52,749 nt of DNA from an uncultured Lachnoclostridium sp. (lineage in GTDB: Bacteria > Bacillota > Clostridia > Lachnospirales > Lachnospiraceae), in NCBI GenBank assembly GCA_946415315.1, contig CAMKRZ010000006.1:68168-120916 (forward strand), written 5' to 3'. The translations under genes and the position numbers were made by a program. Positions 23,783 to 32,391 of the stretch are shown one piece after another. Below the pieces are notes generated by a model. That model did not search any database. It was not told the origin of the DNA and saw nothing but the letters and a program-made list of their open reading frames with translations. How positions within the stretch are numbered: position 1 is the first letter of the stretch; each line of letters starts with the position of its first letter.

Positions 23783-24490
23783 TCATTTTCCTTCCAGTCG
23801 TTCCTCGCGCTCTCGCTCCGCCTGCGAGATCCGCAGGTACGTCGGGACAAATTTCTCCGCGCTCACTGTCCGCCCCTCAGCGAGAAGCTGCAGACCGAGC
23901 CAGCCCACGGAAGCCGCGCGCTGCTTTGCCAGGTGGATCGGTGCGAACGAGTACGGCACCGTGACCGACGATTCGATCTTGCTGCGGAATACCGCGAGCG
24001 CGTCCCCGACAAACGTGATCTTCCGACCGAGCGAATTCACCTTCTCGATCAGCGGATCGATCGTGACGCAGGCGTCTTTCATATATTCTACAATAGTAGA
24101 ACCCTCAAAACCATACACTCCCGTGTAAACCTGCCCCCGTCTCGCGTCCATCAGAGGGCACACAAGATCCTCGGTTCCCGCAAGATTGCAGGCAAGCCCG
24201 GCGATCGTTGAAACAGGCACAACCGGCACGTTCCAGACCATCGCGAGTCCCTTCACCGTCGCCGCGCCGATGCGCAGCCCCGTGAATGACCCCGGGCCGG
24301 CAGCCACGGCGATCGCCGCGATCTCCTCCTTCGATGTCTCCGTCATCCGGAGCACTTCATCGATCATCGGAAGTAACGTCTGCGAATGTGTTTTGCGGTA
24401 ATCCACCGAATACTCCGCAAGCACCGCCTCATCCGACAGAATGGCCGCGGAAGCGACCTGCGCTGAACTGTCAATCGCAAGAATTCTCAC
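23783..24490 (-). CDS. tsaB: tRNA t6A biosynthesis protein TsaB
   Basis: 235 residues, ASKHA-like fold with LAIDSSAQVASAAIL at the start and AAGPGSFTGLRIGAATVKGL, a TsaB hallmark. It is the non-catalytic partner that heterodimerises with TsaD. The GTG at 24490 has GGAGG 5 bases upstream and overlaps the end of tsaE by 20 bases. One exact palindrome TTCTAC-N4-GTAGAA (24086-24101) lies inside the coding region. Confidence 0.93.
   Translation of the reverse strand: MRILAIDSSAQVASAAILSDEAVLAEYSVDYRKTHSQTLLPMIDEVLRMTETSKEEIAAIAVAAGPGSFTGLRIGAATVKGLAMVWNVPVVPVSTIAGLACNLAGTEDLVCPLMDARRGQVYTGVYGFEGSTIVEYMKDACVTIDPLIEKVNSLGRKITFVGDALAVFRSKIESSVTVPYSFAPIHLAKQRAASVGWLGLQLLAEGRTVSAEKFVPTYLRISQAEREREERLEGK
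24086..24101. promoter_or_regulatory. operator-like dyad TTCTAC-AATA-GTAGAA inside tsaB
   Basis: Exact inverted repeat, 6-bp arms with a 4-base spacer, matching 48360-48375 in both arms. Its location inside a coding region weakens a regulatory reading, but intragenic sites occur. Confidence 0.25.
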
Positions 24491-24920
24491 TTTTGCCTCC
24501 AAACTCGATCGTGATGCGGCGGTACGAAAGCCCCTGATCCAGATCCTTCTCGATCGTCACCCGCGTCGCCTCCTCCGGGATCAGTTCGCGGATCCGGTCA
24601 GCCCACTCGATCAGGCAGACACCGTCGCCGTAGAAATACTCCTCGTAGCCGATCTCGTACATCTCGTCCGGATCATCGATCCGGTACACGTCAAAATGAA
24701 ACAACGGAACGCGTCCCTCCCGGTACTCCTGAACGATCGTAAATGTCGGGCTGCTGACCGGTTCCGTGATGCCGAGCCCCTTCGCGACGCCCTTCACAAA
24801 CACCGTCTTGCCGACGCCGAGATCGCCGTTCAGGCAGATCACCGACCCCGCCGGCACCTTCTCGCCGAGCAGCTGCCCGTAATGAAACGTCTCTTCCGCA
24901 CTGTAACTGTCCACTACCAT
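24471..24920 (-). CDS. tsaE: tRNA t6A biosynthesis ATPase TsaE
   Basis: 149 residues with a P-loop, GDLGVGKT (about 33-40), and SSPTFTIVQEY followed by FHFDVYRI, typical of the YjeE/TsaE family. It is the ATPase that regenerates the TsaBD complex. The ATG at 24920 itself lies within a CGGAAAATG word. It is the first of the tsaE-tsaB-rimI-rnz-tsaD series, all in one direction with overlaps or short gaps. No tsaC is present here. Confidence 0.93.
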   Translation of the reverse strand: MVVDSYSAEETFHYGQLLGEKVPAGSVICLNGDLGVGKTVFVKGVAKGLGITEPVSSPTFTIVQEYREGRVPLFHFDVYRIDDPDEMYEIGYEEYFYGDGVCLIEWADRIRELIPEEATRVTIEKDLDQGLSYRRITIEFGGKSENSCD

Positions 24921-24998
24921 TTTCCGAACTCCTATATTGCCTCCGGTGCCAGAGCACAGGGCGCGGTCGACTGCAGCCGGCCGCTGTTATACACGGTT

Positions 24999-25703
24999 TT
25001 AATTCTTCCCTGCCTTCGCGCGCAACAACTCAAGCAGCTGCCCGTAGCGCTCGCCGACCAGTTCCTTCGGGAAAATGAACCCGCTGTTGGCGAACACGTA
25101 CGCGTACAAAGTTCCACGCGTCTCCTTGATCCGGCGGATCTTCTTATACTCGAGCACGCCCCGCTGTCCTTCCTGGACGATCACGAAACCGTTCTCGCAG
25201 GCATGGTACTCGGTCGGTTTGCTCTGTTTGCGCAGATTCGCGGCGCTCTTTGCGGCATTGATGACGGCGCGCACCGGCACGTACCAGATCAGGAAGATCA
25301 GAAGGCAGATGATCAGCGCACGCTTCTGCCCGCCGAGTTCCGTCCACGATAACACCAGGTACGCGATACCGATCGCCATCACAAGCCAAAACAGAATGCT
25401 GTTGAAACCCAGCAACGAGTAGCGCAGATTGAATATCGCCAGATCCTTAAACCGAAGCGTGTACGTCAGGCAGAACTTCTCGGATTTGAGCTCCTCGTCG
25501 CAGCGGGCCTCATTTTCCGCTGCAAGCTCCTCCTCGGTCTTCCTGCGCGCAGCAAACCCGTGCTGCCCGGCAGGTCTGTCCGAAGCCGCTTCGACAGCGT
25601 CGTCCTCCGCCGCTTCGCTCTCCACAAGCCCGTCGGTATTCTCGGAGACATCGTCTCCGTCCGCCGGATCCCAATCGTTCTTCATCAGCTCATTTTCGTC
25701 CAT
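24999..25703 (-). CDS. YcxB-like membrane protein
   Basis: 234 residues. An acidic, disordered N-terminus (about 1-75) precedes two transmembrane helices (about 110-130 and 140-160), then a cytoplasmic domain with GFVIVQEGQRGVLEYKKI and FANSGFIFPKELV, the pattern of the YcxB-like family of unknown function. A GGAGG site overlaps the ATG context, and it lies 10 bases after the upstream MBL-fold gene, so the two are probably co-transcribed. Confidence 0.75.
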   Translation of the reverse strand: MDENELMKNDWDPADGDDVSENTDGLVESEAAEDDAVEAASDRPAGQHGFAARRKTEEELAAENEARCDEELKSEKFCLTYTLRFKDLAIFNLRYSLLGFNSILFWLVMAIGIAYLVLSWTELGGQKRALIICLLIFLIWYVPVRAVINAAKSAANLRKQSKPTEYHACENGFVIVQEGQRGVLEYKKIRRIKETRGTLYAYVFANSGFIFPKELVGERYGQLLELLRAKAGKN

Positions 25704-25713
25704 ATATCCTCCA

Positions 25714-27054
25714 TCAATGCTTTCCGAGACAGTTTCCGCACGGCCGGTAGCCGAGCGCTTCCGCCTCCTCCGCAGTTCCGTAGAAGTAGAACCAGTTGCG
25801 CCGCATGACGCCTGCCACGCTCGCGCAGTCCGGCAAATGATACACCATGGAATTGCCGTTCAATATGTACGAGACATCCTCCGGGTGCTCCACCTGCTGC
25901 TCGCTGCCGCCCTTCACGGCCTCGTACGGATCCGCGAGCGCCGCCTTGTCCGGGTGAACCTCACTGCCCTCGACAGACATCGTGATCGTGCCCTGCAGAT
26001 CGGTGCGGAAGATCATCGCCCCGCTCTCCTGCAGCCGGTCGATGCACTCCTTCGCCGGATGGCCGTAGTCGTTGTCGCCCACGCTGATGACCGCATACTT
26101 CGGCTGCGCCGCGTTCAACAGCTCCGATGTGTTGGAGTATCGGCTGCCATGGTGGTTCACAAGGAAAATATCGTACTGCCCGAGCGCCCCCTTCTTCACA
26201 AGCGCGCGCTCTCTCGCCGCGCCGGAGTCGCCCATAACAAGTATACTCACGTTGTCAAGTGTCACGCGGATCGCCAGCGAGGTGTCCTCTCCGGTCTCGG
26301 ATGGATCGACTTCGCCGTCGCTGTCGCCGATCATCCGAACCGGCACCGACGATGCCAGCACGGTCACCGTGCAGCCGTCCGCGGCAAATGTCTGCCCGTC
26401 CTCCGCAAGCACCCAGGAAACTTCCCTCTTGCCGATCATCTCCGCAAAGGAACGGTACGTCTTCGTCGTTCCCTCGTATGCCGGTCCCCAGACCTCGTCC
26501 ACGGAAAATGCGGACAGCGCGCCGACAAGCCCGCTGATGTGATCGCTGTCGTAATGCGTCGCCACAACCAGCTGCAGTCTTTGTATCCCGAGGCTCTTGA
26601 GAAATCCGACCACGTACGCGGAAGTCTTCGCGTCGCCGCCGTCGATCAGCACCGCGGTTGTCCCGGAGCAGAACAGCGTGCTGCTTCCCTCCCCGACATC
26701 CAGGCAATACACAGCTGTGGCCAGCTGAGGATTTTCCGCATTAGATTTCCCTGCAGTTGTCGGGGTCGGTGTTGCCGGATCTGTCGGGGTCGGCTGTTCC
26801 GTCGGCTTCCTCCCCTCATCCGGTGTCGGCGTCGGCTCCTCCGCAGGCGTCGTCCCGCCCGGTGTCGGTGTATCGCCCGTGGGCTCCGATCCGGTCGGCG
26901 TCACATGCTGTGTCTCATTCTGCGTCGGGCCACCCGACGGCCCGCCGGGTTTCTCCCCGTCGAACAATCCGAGCCCGAACATAAGCAACAGTCCTGCCAG
27001 TACCATGCCCGACAAGACCGTCGCAAATAAAGCTACTGTGCGTCTATCTTTCAT
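25714..27054 (-). CDS. secreted metallo-beta-lactamase-fold hydrolase (ComEC/Rec2-like) with C-terminal metal-binding module
   Basis: 446 residues from the ATG at 27054. An N-terminal hydrophobic segment anchors or exports the protein, then comes a Pro/Thr-rich linker (about 35-115). The MBL domain (about 120-360) contains VYCLDVGEGSSTLF, the zinc motif THYDSDHISGL and NHHGSRYSNT, as in the extracellular domain of the competence protein ComEC and its solo relatives. The C-terminal 55 residues (VYHLPDCASV ... YRPCGNCLGKH) look like the small Ada-type zinc module often fused to these proteins. Substrate unknown; a nuclease role in DNA processing is possible. Confidence 0.82.
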   Translation of the reverse strand: MKDRRTVALFATVLSGMVLAGLLLMFGLGLFDGEKPGGPSGGPTQNETQHVTPTGSEPTGDTPTPGGTTPAEEPTPTPDEGRKPTEQPTPTDPATPTPTTAGKSNAENPQLATAVYCLDVGEGSSTLFCSGTTAVLIDGGDAKTSAYVVGFLKSLGIQRLQLVVATHYDSDHISGLVGALSAFSVDEVWGPAYEGTTKTYRSFAEMIGKREVSWVLAEDGQTFAADGCTVTVLASSVPVRMIGDSDGEVDPSETGEDTSLAIRVTLDNVSILVMGDSGAARERALVKKGALGQYDIFLVNHHGSRYSNTSELLNAAQPKYAVISVGDNDYGHPAKECIDRLQESGAMIFRTDLQGTITMSVEGSEVHPDKAALADPYEAVKGGSEQQVEHPEDVSYILNGNSMVYHLPDCASVAGVMRRNWFYFYGTAEEAEALGYRPCGNCLGKH

Positions 27055-27156
27055 AACGATACCCGGTCTCCGGACAATCACCCTGTCCCGAGACGTGAAC
27101 AGTCGGAGGGCTGCCGCTGCCGCAAACAGACCTCCGAATTACGCCGGTCAACGGCG

Positions 27157-27678
27157 TTACTTCAGTATATACCCCACGATCAGGCAATGCTTCTTCACGA
27201 CCTCGCGCATATCCTTGCAAATACGGGCCTCCGAGACATTGCTCCAGCGGTTGTAAACGAGATGCGTGCCGTCGTCCTGCCGAACGCAGAACACAAAATG
27301 TCCCCCGCCGAAGATCGGTCGCTTCGTCCAGTACGCGATCACGCAGCTCTCAGCCGCGACAAGCTTCTTGTACGACAGCGTCATCTTGTTCTTCACGCCG
27401 AAATGCCTCAGGCAGTATCCCATACTGAACGGGAACGTCCCGAACGCGGCACCGAGCGGTGCTGCCGCCAGTTCGCAGTACCGCATGATCTTCGACATAT
27501 CCGGCTCCAGGCCCTTGTACCGCATCGCGTTGTACAGGGCGATCGGACCGCAGCCGACGTCGCCGACCGTCCGGAACCCGTACGGCATATCGCGCAGCAC
27601 ACCAATGTCCTGACCGTTCAGATACGGAGTCGACAGTTCAACAGCCTTATGTTTTTTGAAATGAGATGGAAAATACAT
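27157..27678 (-). CDS. C39-like (papain-fold) cysteine peptidase family protein
   Basis: 173 residues. GDVGCGPIALYNAMRY contains the presumed catalytic Cys, GGHFVFC the His and VYNRWSN the Asn/Asp, in the order of C39-like peptidases. There is no signal peptide or ABC transporter domain, so it is probably a free cytoplasmic or non-classically located protein. Its ATG follows the pfkA stop directly (TAAATG). Given the double-glycine peptides 7 kb away a processing role is tempting, but such solo proteins are common and mostly uncharacterised. Confidence 0.7.
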   Translation of the reverse strand: MYFPSHFKKHKAVELSTPYLNGQDIGVLRDMPYGFRTVGDVGCGPIALYNAMRYKGLEPDMSKIMRYCELAAAPLGAAFGTFPFSMGYCLRHFGVKNKMTLSYKKLVAAESCVIAYWTKRPIFGGGHFVFCVRQDDGTHLVYNRWSNVSEARICKDMREVVKKHCLIVGYILK

Positions 27679-28668
27679 TTATCTACACAACTTTCTTGAA
27701 ATATCCCACAGATAGGTGTCAATGTCCTTCTTCATGGCGATTGCTTCCGCGAGATCCATGTCGGTGAACTCTCCGTTGAGGAAGCACACCGCGCGGTTCG
27801 ATCCGCCGCCAAGCAAAATGTCCACGGCGTGCGCGCCCATCGCCGACGCAAATACACGGTCACGGCACGTAGGACTGCCGCCTCGCTGGATGTAACCGAT
27901 GATCGTCGCGCGGGTCTCGAGACCGGTGGCTGCTTCAATGCGCTTTGCCATACCGTTCGAATCGCCGACGCCCTCAGCGTTGATGATGATATGCAGCTTC
28001 TTGCCGAGTTTCTTACGCATGGCAATGCGGTCGATGATCGCCTGCTCCTCGTAATCGTACCGCTCGGGGATCAGGATCTCCTCAGCGCCGTTCGCGATAC
28101 CGCACCACATCGCAATGTGGCCGGCCTTGCGCCCCATAACCTCGATGATACTGCAGCGCTCATGGGAGGCCGAGGTGTCGCGAACGCGGTCGATCGCGTC
28201 CATGGCCGTATTTAGCGCGGTGTCAAAACCGATGGTATAGTCGGAACTCGCAACGTCGAGGTCGATGGTTCCCGGGATCGCGATCACGTTGATGTCATGC
28301 TTGGAGATCTCCAGCGCGCCGCGGTACGAGCCGTCGCCTCCGATCACCACGAGCGCATCAATGCCGTTTTTCCGACAGATGGCAGCAGCCTTCTCCGGAC
28401 CTTCCGGGCGCATCATCTCCGGGCAGCGCGCCGTGTAGAGGATCGTTCCGCCTCGCTGGATGATGTCCGCCACGCTTCGCGTCGTCATCTCGACGAAATC
28501 CTCCTCGAGAAGACCCGAGTATCCGCGTCGGATGCCCTTCACCTTTGCCCCGGCGTGCACCGCGGTACGAACGACCGCACGCACGGCAGCGTTCATGCCG
28601 GGAGCATCACCGCCGCTGGTCAGAACGCCGATTGTCATAGTTTCCTTTTTCCCTTTGAACAGACCCAT
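27679..28668 (-). CDS. pfkA: ATP-dependent 6-phosphofructokinase
   Basis: 329 residues. GVLTSGGDAPGMNAAVRAVV is the ATP loop, GGDGSYRGALEIS the nucleotide site, GTIDLDVASSDYTIGFDTAL contains the catalytic Asp (TIDxD) and MGRKAGHIAMW the fructose-6-phosphate region. The Gly in GGDGS points to ATP rather than pyrophosphate as donor. The ATG at 28668 has GGAGG 5 bases upstream; another ATG 10 codons in also has a GGA site. It phosphorylates fructose 6-phosphate in glycolysis. The upstream 97-base gap to dnaE shows no terminator. Confidence 0.95.
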   Translation of the reverse strand: MGLFKGKKETMTIGVLTSGGDAPGMNAAVRAVVRTAVHAGAKVKGIRRGYSGLLEEDFVEMTTRSVADIIQRGGTILYTARCPEMMRPEGPEKAAAICRKNGIDALVVIGGDGSYRGALEISKHDINVIAIPGTIDLDVASSDYTIGFDTALNTAMDAIDRVRDTSASHERCSIIEVMGRKAGHIAMWCGIANGAEEILIPERYDYEEQAIIDRIAMRKKLGKKLHIIINAEGVGDSNGMAKRIEAATGLETRATIIGYIQRGGSPTCRDRVFASAMGAHAVDILLGGGSNRAVCFLNGEFTDMDLAEAIAMKKDIDTYLWDISRKLCR

Positions 28669-28765
28669 AGTTTCCTCCGTTTTCATTTTACGAAAAATGC
28701 TGTATAACCATCCGGTTCCCGGCCGCAGCCGTCAGACTCCGGATTGTTCCGCCGTTCCCCTGCCT

Positions 28766-31700
28766 CTACCGAAACCGGTCGAACGCATTCCGGTACGTGA
28801 ACGCGATCCGCTCCGCGCCGTATTCCTTCACCAGACGGTCGTATGTCCCGTCCTCCGGATCGATCATGATGCCTCTCGGCAGGTTCCGCACCTGCTTCTC
28901 CGCAACACACACGGCCGCCACCGGCACGCTGCCGTCGCTTCCGGAGAGAAGTTCCGTCAGATGCGCAAGGTCAGCCTCGCACTCCGCCGTGTCCGCGTAT
29001 CGCACCCAGAGCTTGCGCGGTACTTCGGCAAATGTGCAGATGCGCGAGAAGATCAGTTTTGCCGGCTTGTCCTCCTCCACGCTCGCGCGCCCCATCACCA
29101 GGACCTTGCTGTCCGCAAGGAATTTTGCGCGGCTTCGCTCGTAATCCTTCGGGAACACCAAAACCTCCGCGGTTCCCACCAGATCCTCAATCGTGAGGAA
29201 TGCCATGATCGAATTGTTCTTCGTCGTCTTCGTCGTGATGCCCGTGAGAAGTCCGCCGATGATGTATGTCTCGCCGTCCTTCACGTTCGGCAGCCCGGTG
29301 TCCTCGTCGAGATTGAAATCGATGGTCTGCGCCGTCACCTGCTTCTGCAACAACTCGTAGTCCGCCTCGAGCGGATGGCCGCTCACGTAGATGCCGAGCA
29401 CTTCCTTCTCCGCATTCAGCAGTTCCTCCTTCGTGAACTCACCGCAATCCGGGAACGCCTCCGTCGGCTTCTCGTCGGGGTTCATGAAATCGAAGAGCGA
29501 CATCTGCCCGGTCATCTGCTTCTTGCGGTCGGACGCCGTATCGTCGACGATCGCCGCGTACGCCTGCATCATCTGCTTGCGCGTTCCCGGAAGGCTGTCG
29601 AAAGCCCCCGCCTTGATGAAATTCTCGATGGTGCGCTTGTTTGCCTCACGCCCGTTCATCCTTGTGATGAAATCCGTGAGCGAGATGAACGGTCCGTTGG
29701 ATTCGCGCTCGTACACGATGGAATCGATCACCTGCGTTCCGAGTCCGCGGATCGCGGAAAGGCCGTAGCGGATCGCTTTCCTTCCCTCCGCCGTTCTGCC
29801 CACGCTGAACGCCGCGACACCCTCGTTGATGTCCGGCGGCAACAGCGGAATGCCCATCGGTCGCAGGTTTGCGATGTAGCCGGAAACCTTATCCCCGTTG
29901 TCGATGACGGACGTCATCAGTGCCGCCATAAACTCCGCCGGATAGTACTTCTTCAGGTACGCCGTGCGGTACGCCACAACCGCGTAGCAGGCGGCGTGGG
30001 ATTTGTTGAACGCGTAGCTCGCAAAATCGGTCATCTCGTCGAAAATGCGGTTTGCCACCTCGGCCGTGATGCCGTTGGCAACGCATCCGGGAACACCCGC
30101 CTCGGGATTGCCGAAGACGAAATTCTGGCGCTCCTTCGCCATGACCTCCGCTTTCTTCTTGCTCATCGCACGCCGCACGAGATCGCTTCGTCCGTAGCTG
30201 TAGCCGGCGAGATCCCGCACGATCTGCATGACCTGCTCCTGGTACACGATACAGCCGTACGTCGACTCCAGGATCGGCCGCAGCTGTTCACAGTCGTAGG
30301 TGATATGCTCCTGATCATCCTTGCCCGCAATGTACTTCGGGATGAAATCCATCGGGCCCGGACGGTACAGGCTGATGCCGGCGATGACATCCTCCAGGCA
30401 CTTCGGTTTCAGCTCCTTCATGAACGCTTTCATGCCCGCGCTTTCCAACTGGAAAATGCCTTCGGTCCTGCCGGAAGAGAGAAGCTCATATACAGCGGGA
30501 TCGTCGTACGATACTTTCTCAATCGAAAAATCGGGCACCTCCGCGCGAACCATGTCCTCGGCATTCTTGATCACCGTGAGCGTGCGAAGCCCTAGGAAAT
30601 CCATTTTGAGAAGACCTAACTCCTCAAGCGTTGTCATCGTGTACTGCGTCGTGATCGTGCCGTCCGCGGATCGCGACAGCGGAACCAGTTCATCGGCCGG
30701 CGCCGGCGCGATGACCACGCCCGCCGCATGCATCGACGTGTGTCTGGGAAGTCCCTCCAGACGCCTCGCGTAATCGATCAGCTTCGCGATCTCGGCGTCC
30801 TCCGCGACAAGCGTCGACAGTTCCCGGCTGACGTCAAGCGCCTTCTGGATGCTCATGCCGAGCTCCATCGGCACCATTTTCGCGACAGCGTCCACTCTCG
30901 CGTACGGCAGGTCCATCGCGCGTCCCACATCACGGATGACACCGCGCGCCTGCAGCGTACCAAACGTCACGATCTGCACCACGTGGTCCGCGCCGTAGCG
31001 CCTCACCACGTAGTCGATGACCTCCTGCCTGCGCTCGTAACAGAAATCGACATCGATATCGGGCATCGTCTGTCGCTCCGGGTTGAGGAATCGCTCGAAA
31101 ATGAGCGAGTACCGGATCGGGTCGATGTCCGTAATCTTCAAGGAATAGGCGACAATACTGCCTGCACCGCTGCCTCGTCCCGGTCCGACAGGAATGTCAT
31201 GCTCCTTCGCGTACCGGATGAAGTCCCACACGATCAGGAAGTAGTCGACAAATCCCATCGACTTGATCGTCGTGAGCTCGTACATCAGACGCTCCTCGTG
31301 ATCCTCATAGGTGTCCGGGTAGCGCTCCTTCAGTCCTTCGCGGCACATTTTCTCGAGGTACTCATAGGCGGTATAACCCTCCGGCACCTCGAACACGGGC
31401 AGTTTGTATTTGCCGAACTCGAACTCCACGTTGCAGCGGTCCGAGATCTTCTTCGTGTTGGCGAGCGCCTCCGGCGCGTACGGGAACAGCTCTGCCATCT
31501 CGTCCGCGGACTTCATGTAGTACTGTCCGCCCTCGTAGCGCATGCGGTCCTCGTCCTGCACCTTCGCCTGCGTCTGGATGCACAGCAGAACGTCGTGCGC
31601 CTCCCAGTCCTCGGCTCTCACGTAATGAATGTCGTTCGTGCACACGAGCGGAATGCCCGTCTCCTTGTTCATCCGAAGCAGCGCCTGGTTGACCAGTTTC

Positions 31701-32248
31701 TGGTCCGGAATGCCGTGATCCTGCAGCTCCAGGAAGAAGTTGTCCTCCCCGAAGATCTCCCGCATGTGCTTTGCGCACGCCACTGCGTCCTCGTACAGTC
31801 CCATGCGGATGAACGAGGGAATCTCGCCCGCAAGACACGCCGACAACGCGATCAGGCCCTCGTGGTATGTCTCCAGCAACTCGTAGTCCACGCGGGGCTT
31901 ATAGTAAAATCCTTCCGTAAATCCCTTGGAGACGATCTTCATCAGGTTACGGTAACCGGTGTCATTTTCCGCCAGCAGAACCAGATGGTAGTAGCGCTTG
32001 TCGTTGACCGTTCCGGTCTTGTCGAACCGCGACCCCTGCGCCACGTATACCTCACAGCCGATGATCGGCCGGATTCCTTCTGCCTTACACGCGCGATAGA
32101 AGTCAACAGCCCCATACATCACGCCGTGGTCCGTGATCGCCAGAGCATCCATCCCGAGCTCTTTCGCGCGGTGCACCATCTCCTTGATCTTGCCTGCGCC
32201 GTCCAGCAGACTGTACTCCGTATGCACATGCAGATGCGTAAAATCCAT
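28766..32248 (-). CDS. dnaE: DNA polymerase III alpha subunit
   Basis: 1160 residues, the usual length. The PHP domain is N-terminal (FTHLHVHTEYSLLDGAGKI; AITDHGVMYG), the polymerase active-site aspartates lie in PDIDVDF (396-402), followed by the DNA-binding fingers, tandem HhH and an OB-fold (TYIIGGLLTGITTKTTKNN). The start at 32248 is fixed by GGAGG and the PHP N-terminus. It has its own promoter (32279-32307). It lacks the inserted DnaQ-type exonuclease that defines PolC. Confidence 0.96.
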   Translation of the reverse strand: MDFTHLHVHTEYSLLDGAGKIKEMVHRAKELGMDALAITDHGVMYGAVDFYRACKAEGIRPIIGCEVYVAQGSRFDKTGTVNDKRYYHLVLLAENDTGYRNLMKIVSKGFTEGFYYKPRVDYELLETYHEGLIALSACLAGEIPSFIRMGLYEDAVACAKHMREIFGEDNFFLELQDHGIPDQKLVNQALLRMNKETGIPLVCTNDIHYVRAEDWEAHDVLLCIQTQAKVQDEDRMRYEGGQYYMKSADEMAELFPYAPEALANTKKISDRCNVEFEFGKYKLPVFEVPEGYTAYEYLEKMCREGLKERYPDTYEDHEERLMYELTTIKSMGFVDYFLIVWDFIRYAKEHDIPVGPGRGSGAGSIVAYSLKITDIDPIRYSLIFERFLNPERQTMPDIDVDFCYERRQEVIDYVVRRYGADHVVQIVTFGTLQARGVIRDVGRAMDLPYARVDAVAKMVPMELGMSIQKALDVSRELSTLVAEDAEIAKLIDYARRLEGLPRHTSMHAAGVVIAPAPADELVPLSRSADGTITTQYTMTTLEELGLLKMDFLGLRTLTVIKNAEDMVRAEVPDFSIEKVSYDDPAVYELLSSGRTEGIFQLESAGMKAFMKELKPKCLEDVIAGISLYRPGPMDFIPKYIAGKDDQEHITYDCEQLRPILESTYGCIVYQEQVMQIVRDLAGYSYGRSDLVRRAMSKKKAEVMAKERQNFVFGNPEAGVPGCVANGITAEVANRIFDEMTDFASYAFNKSHAACYAVVAYRTAYLKKYYPAEFMAALMTSVIDNGDKVSGYIANLRPMGIPLLPPDINEGVAAFSVGRTAEGRKAIRYGLSAIRGLGTQVIDSIVYERESNGPFISLTDFITRMNGREANKRTIENFIKAGAFDSLPGTRKQMMQAYAAIVDDTASDRKKQMTGQMSLFDFMNPDEKPTEAFPDCGEFTKEELLNAEKEVLGIYVSGHPLEADYELLQKQVTAQTIDFNLDEDTGLPNVKDGETYIIGGLLTGITTKTTKNNSIMAFLTIEDLVGTAEVLVFPKDYERSRAKFLADSKVLVMGRASVEEDKPAKLIFSRICTFAEVPRKLWVRYADTAECEADLAHLTELLSGSDGSVPVAAVCVAEKQVRNLPRGIMIDPEDGTYDRLVKEYGAERIAFTYRNAFDRFR

Positions 32249-32278
32249 GGGGTCCTCCTTTCGCGTTCGTCGCGTTTT

Positions 32279-32307
32279 ATTATAGCATTTTCCGAGGTTC
32301 AAATCAA
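32279..32307 (-). promoter_or_regulatory. promoter of dnaE
   Basis: Minus-strand TTGATT (32302-32307), a 17-base spacer and a perfect TATAAT (32279-32284). The spacer contains CGGAAAATG, one of the repeated words of this window. The -35 overlaps the tail of the uvrC terminator. Confidence 0.75.
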
Positions 32308-32338
32308 GAATCGGGCAGCGGAAAACTCCCCTGCCCGA
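32302..32338 (-). terminator. likely terminator of uvrC
   Basis: TCGGGCAG/CTGCCCGA stem (32311-32318 with 32331-32338) with a 12-base loop, followed on the minus strand by TTCTTGATTTG. On the plus strand it is followed by CGATACTTTTTT. The T-run is weak on the relevant strand. Confidence 0.55.
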
Positions 32339-32391
32339 CGATACTTTTTTAGCCGTTTTTCTGCGCTTCCGCACATGCCCTCGCGGGCTGT

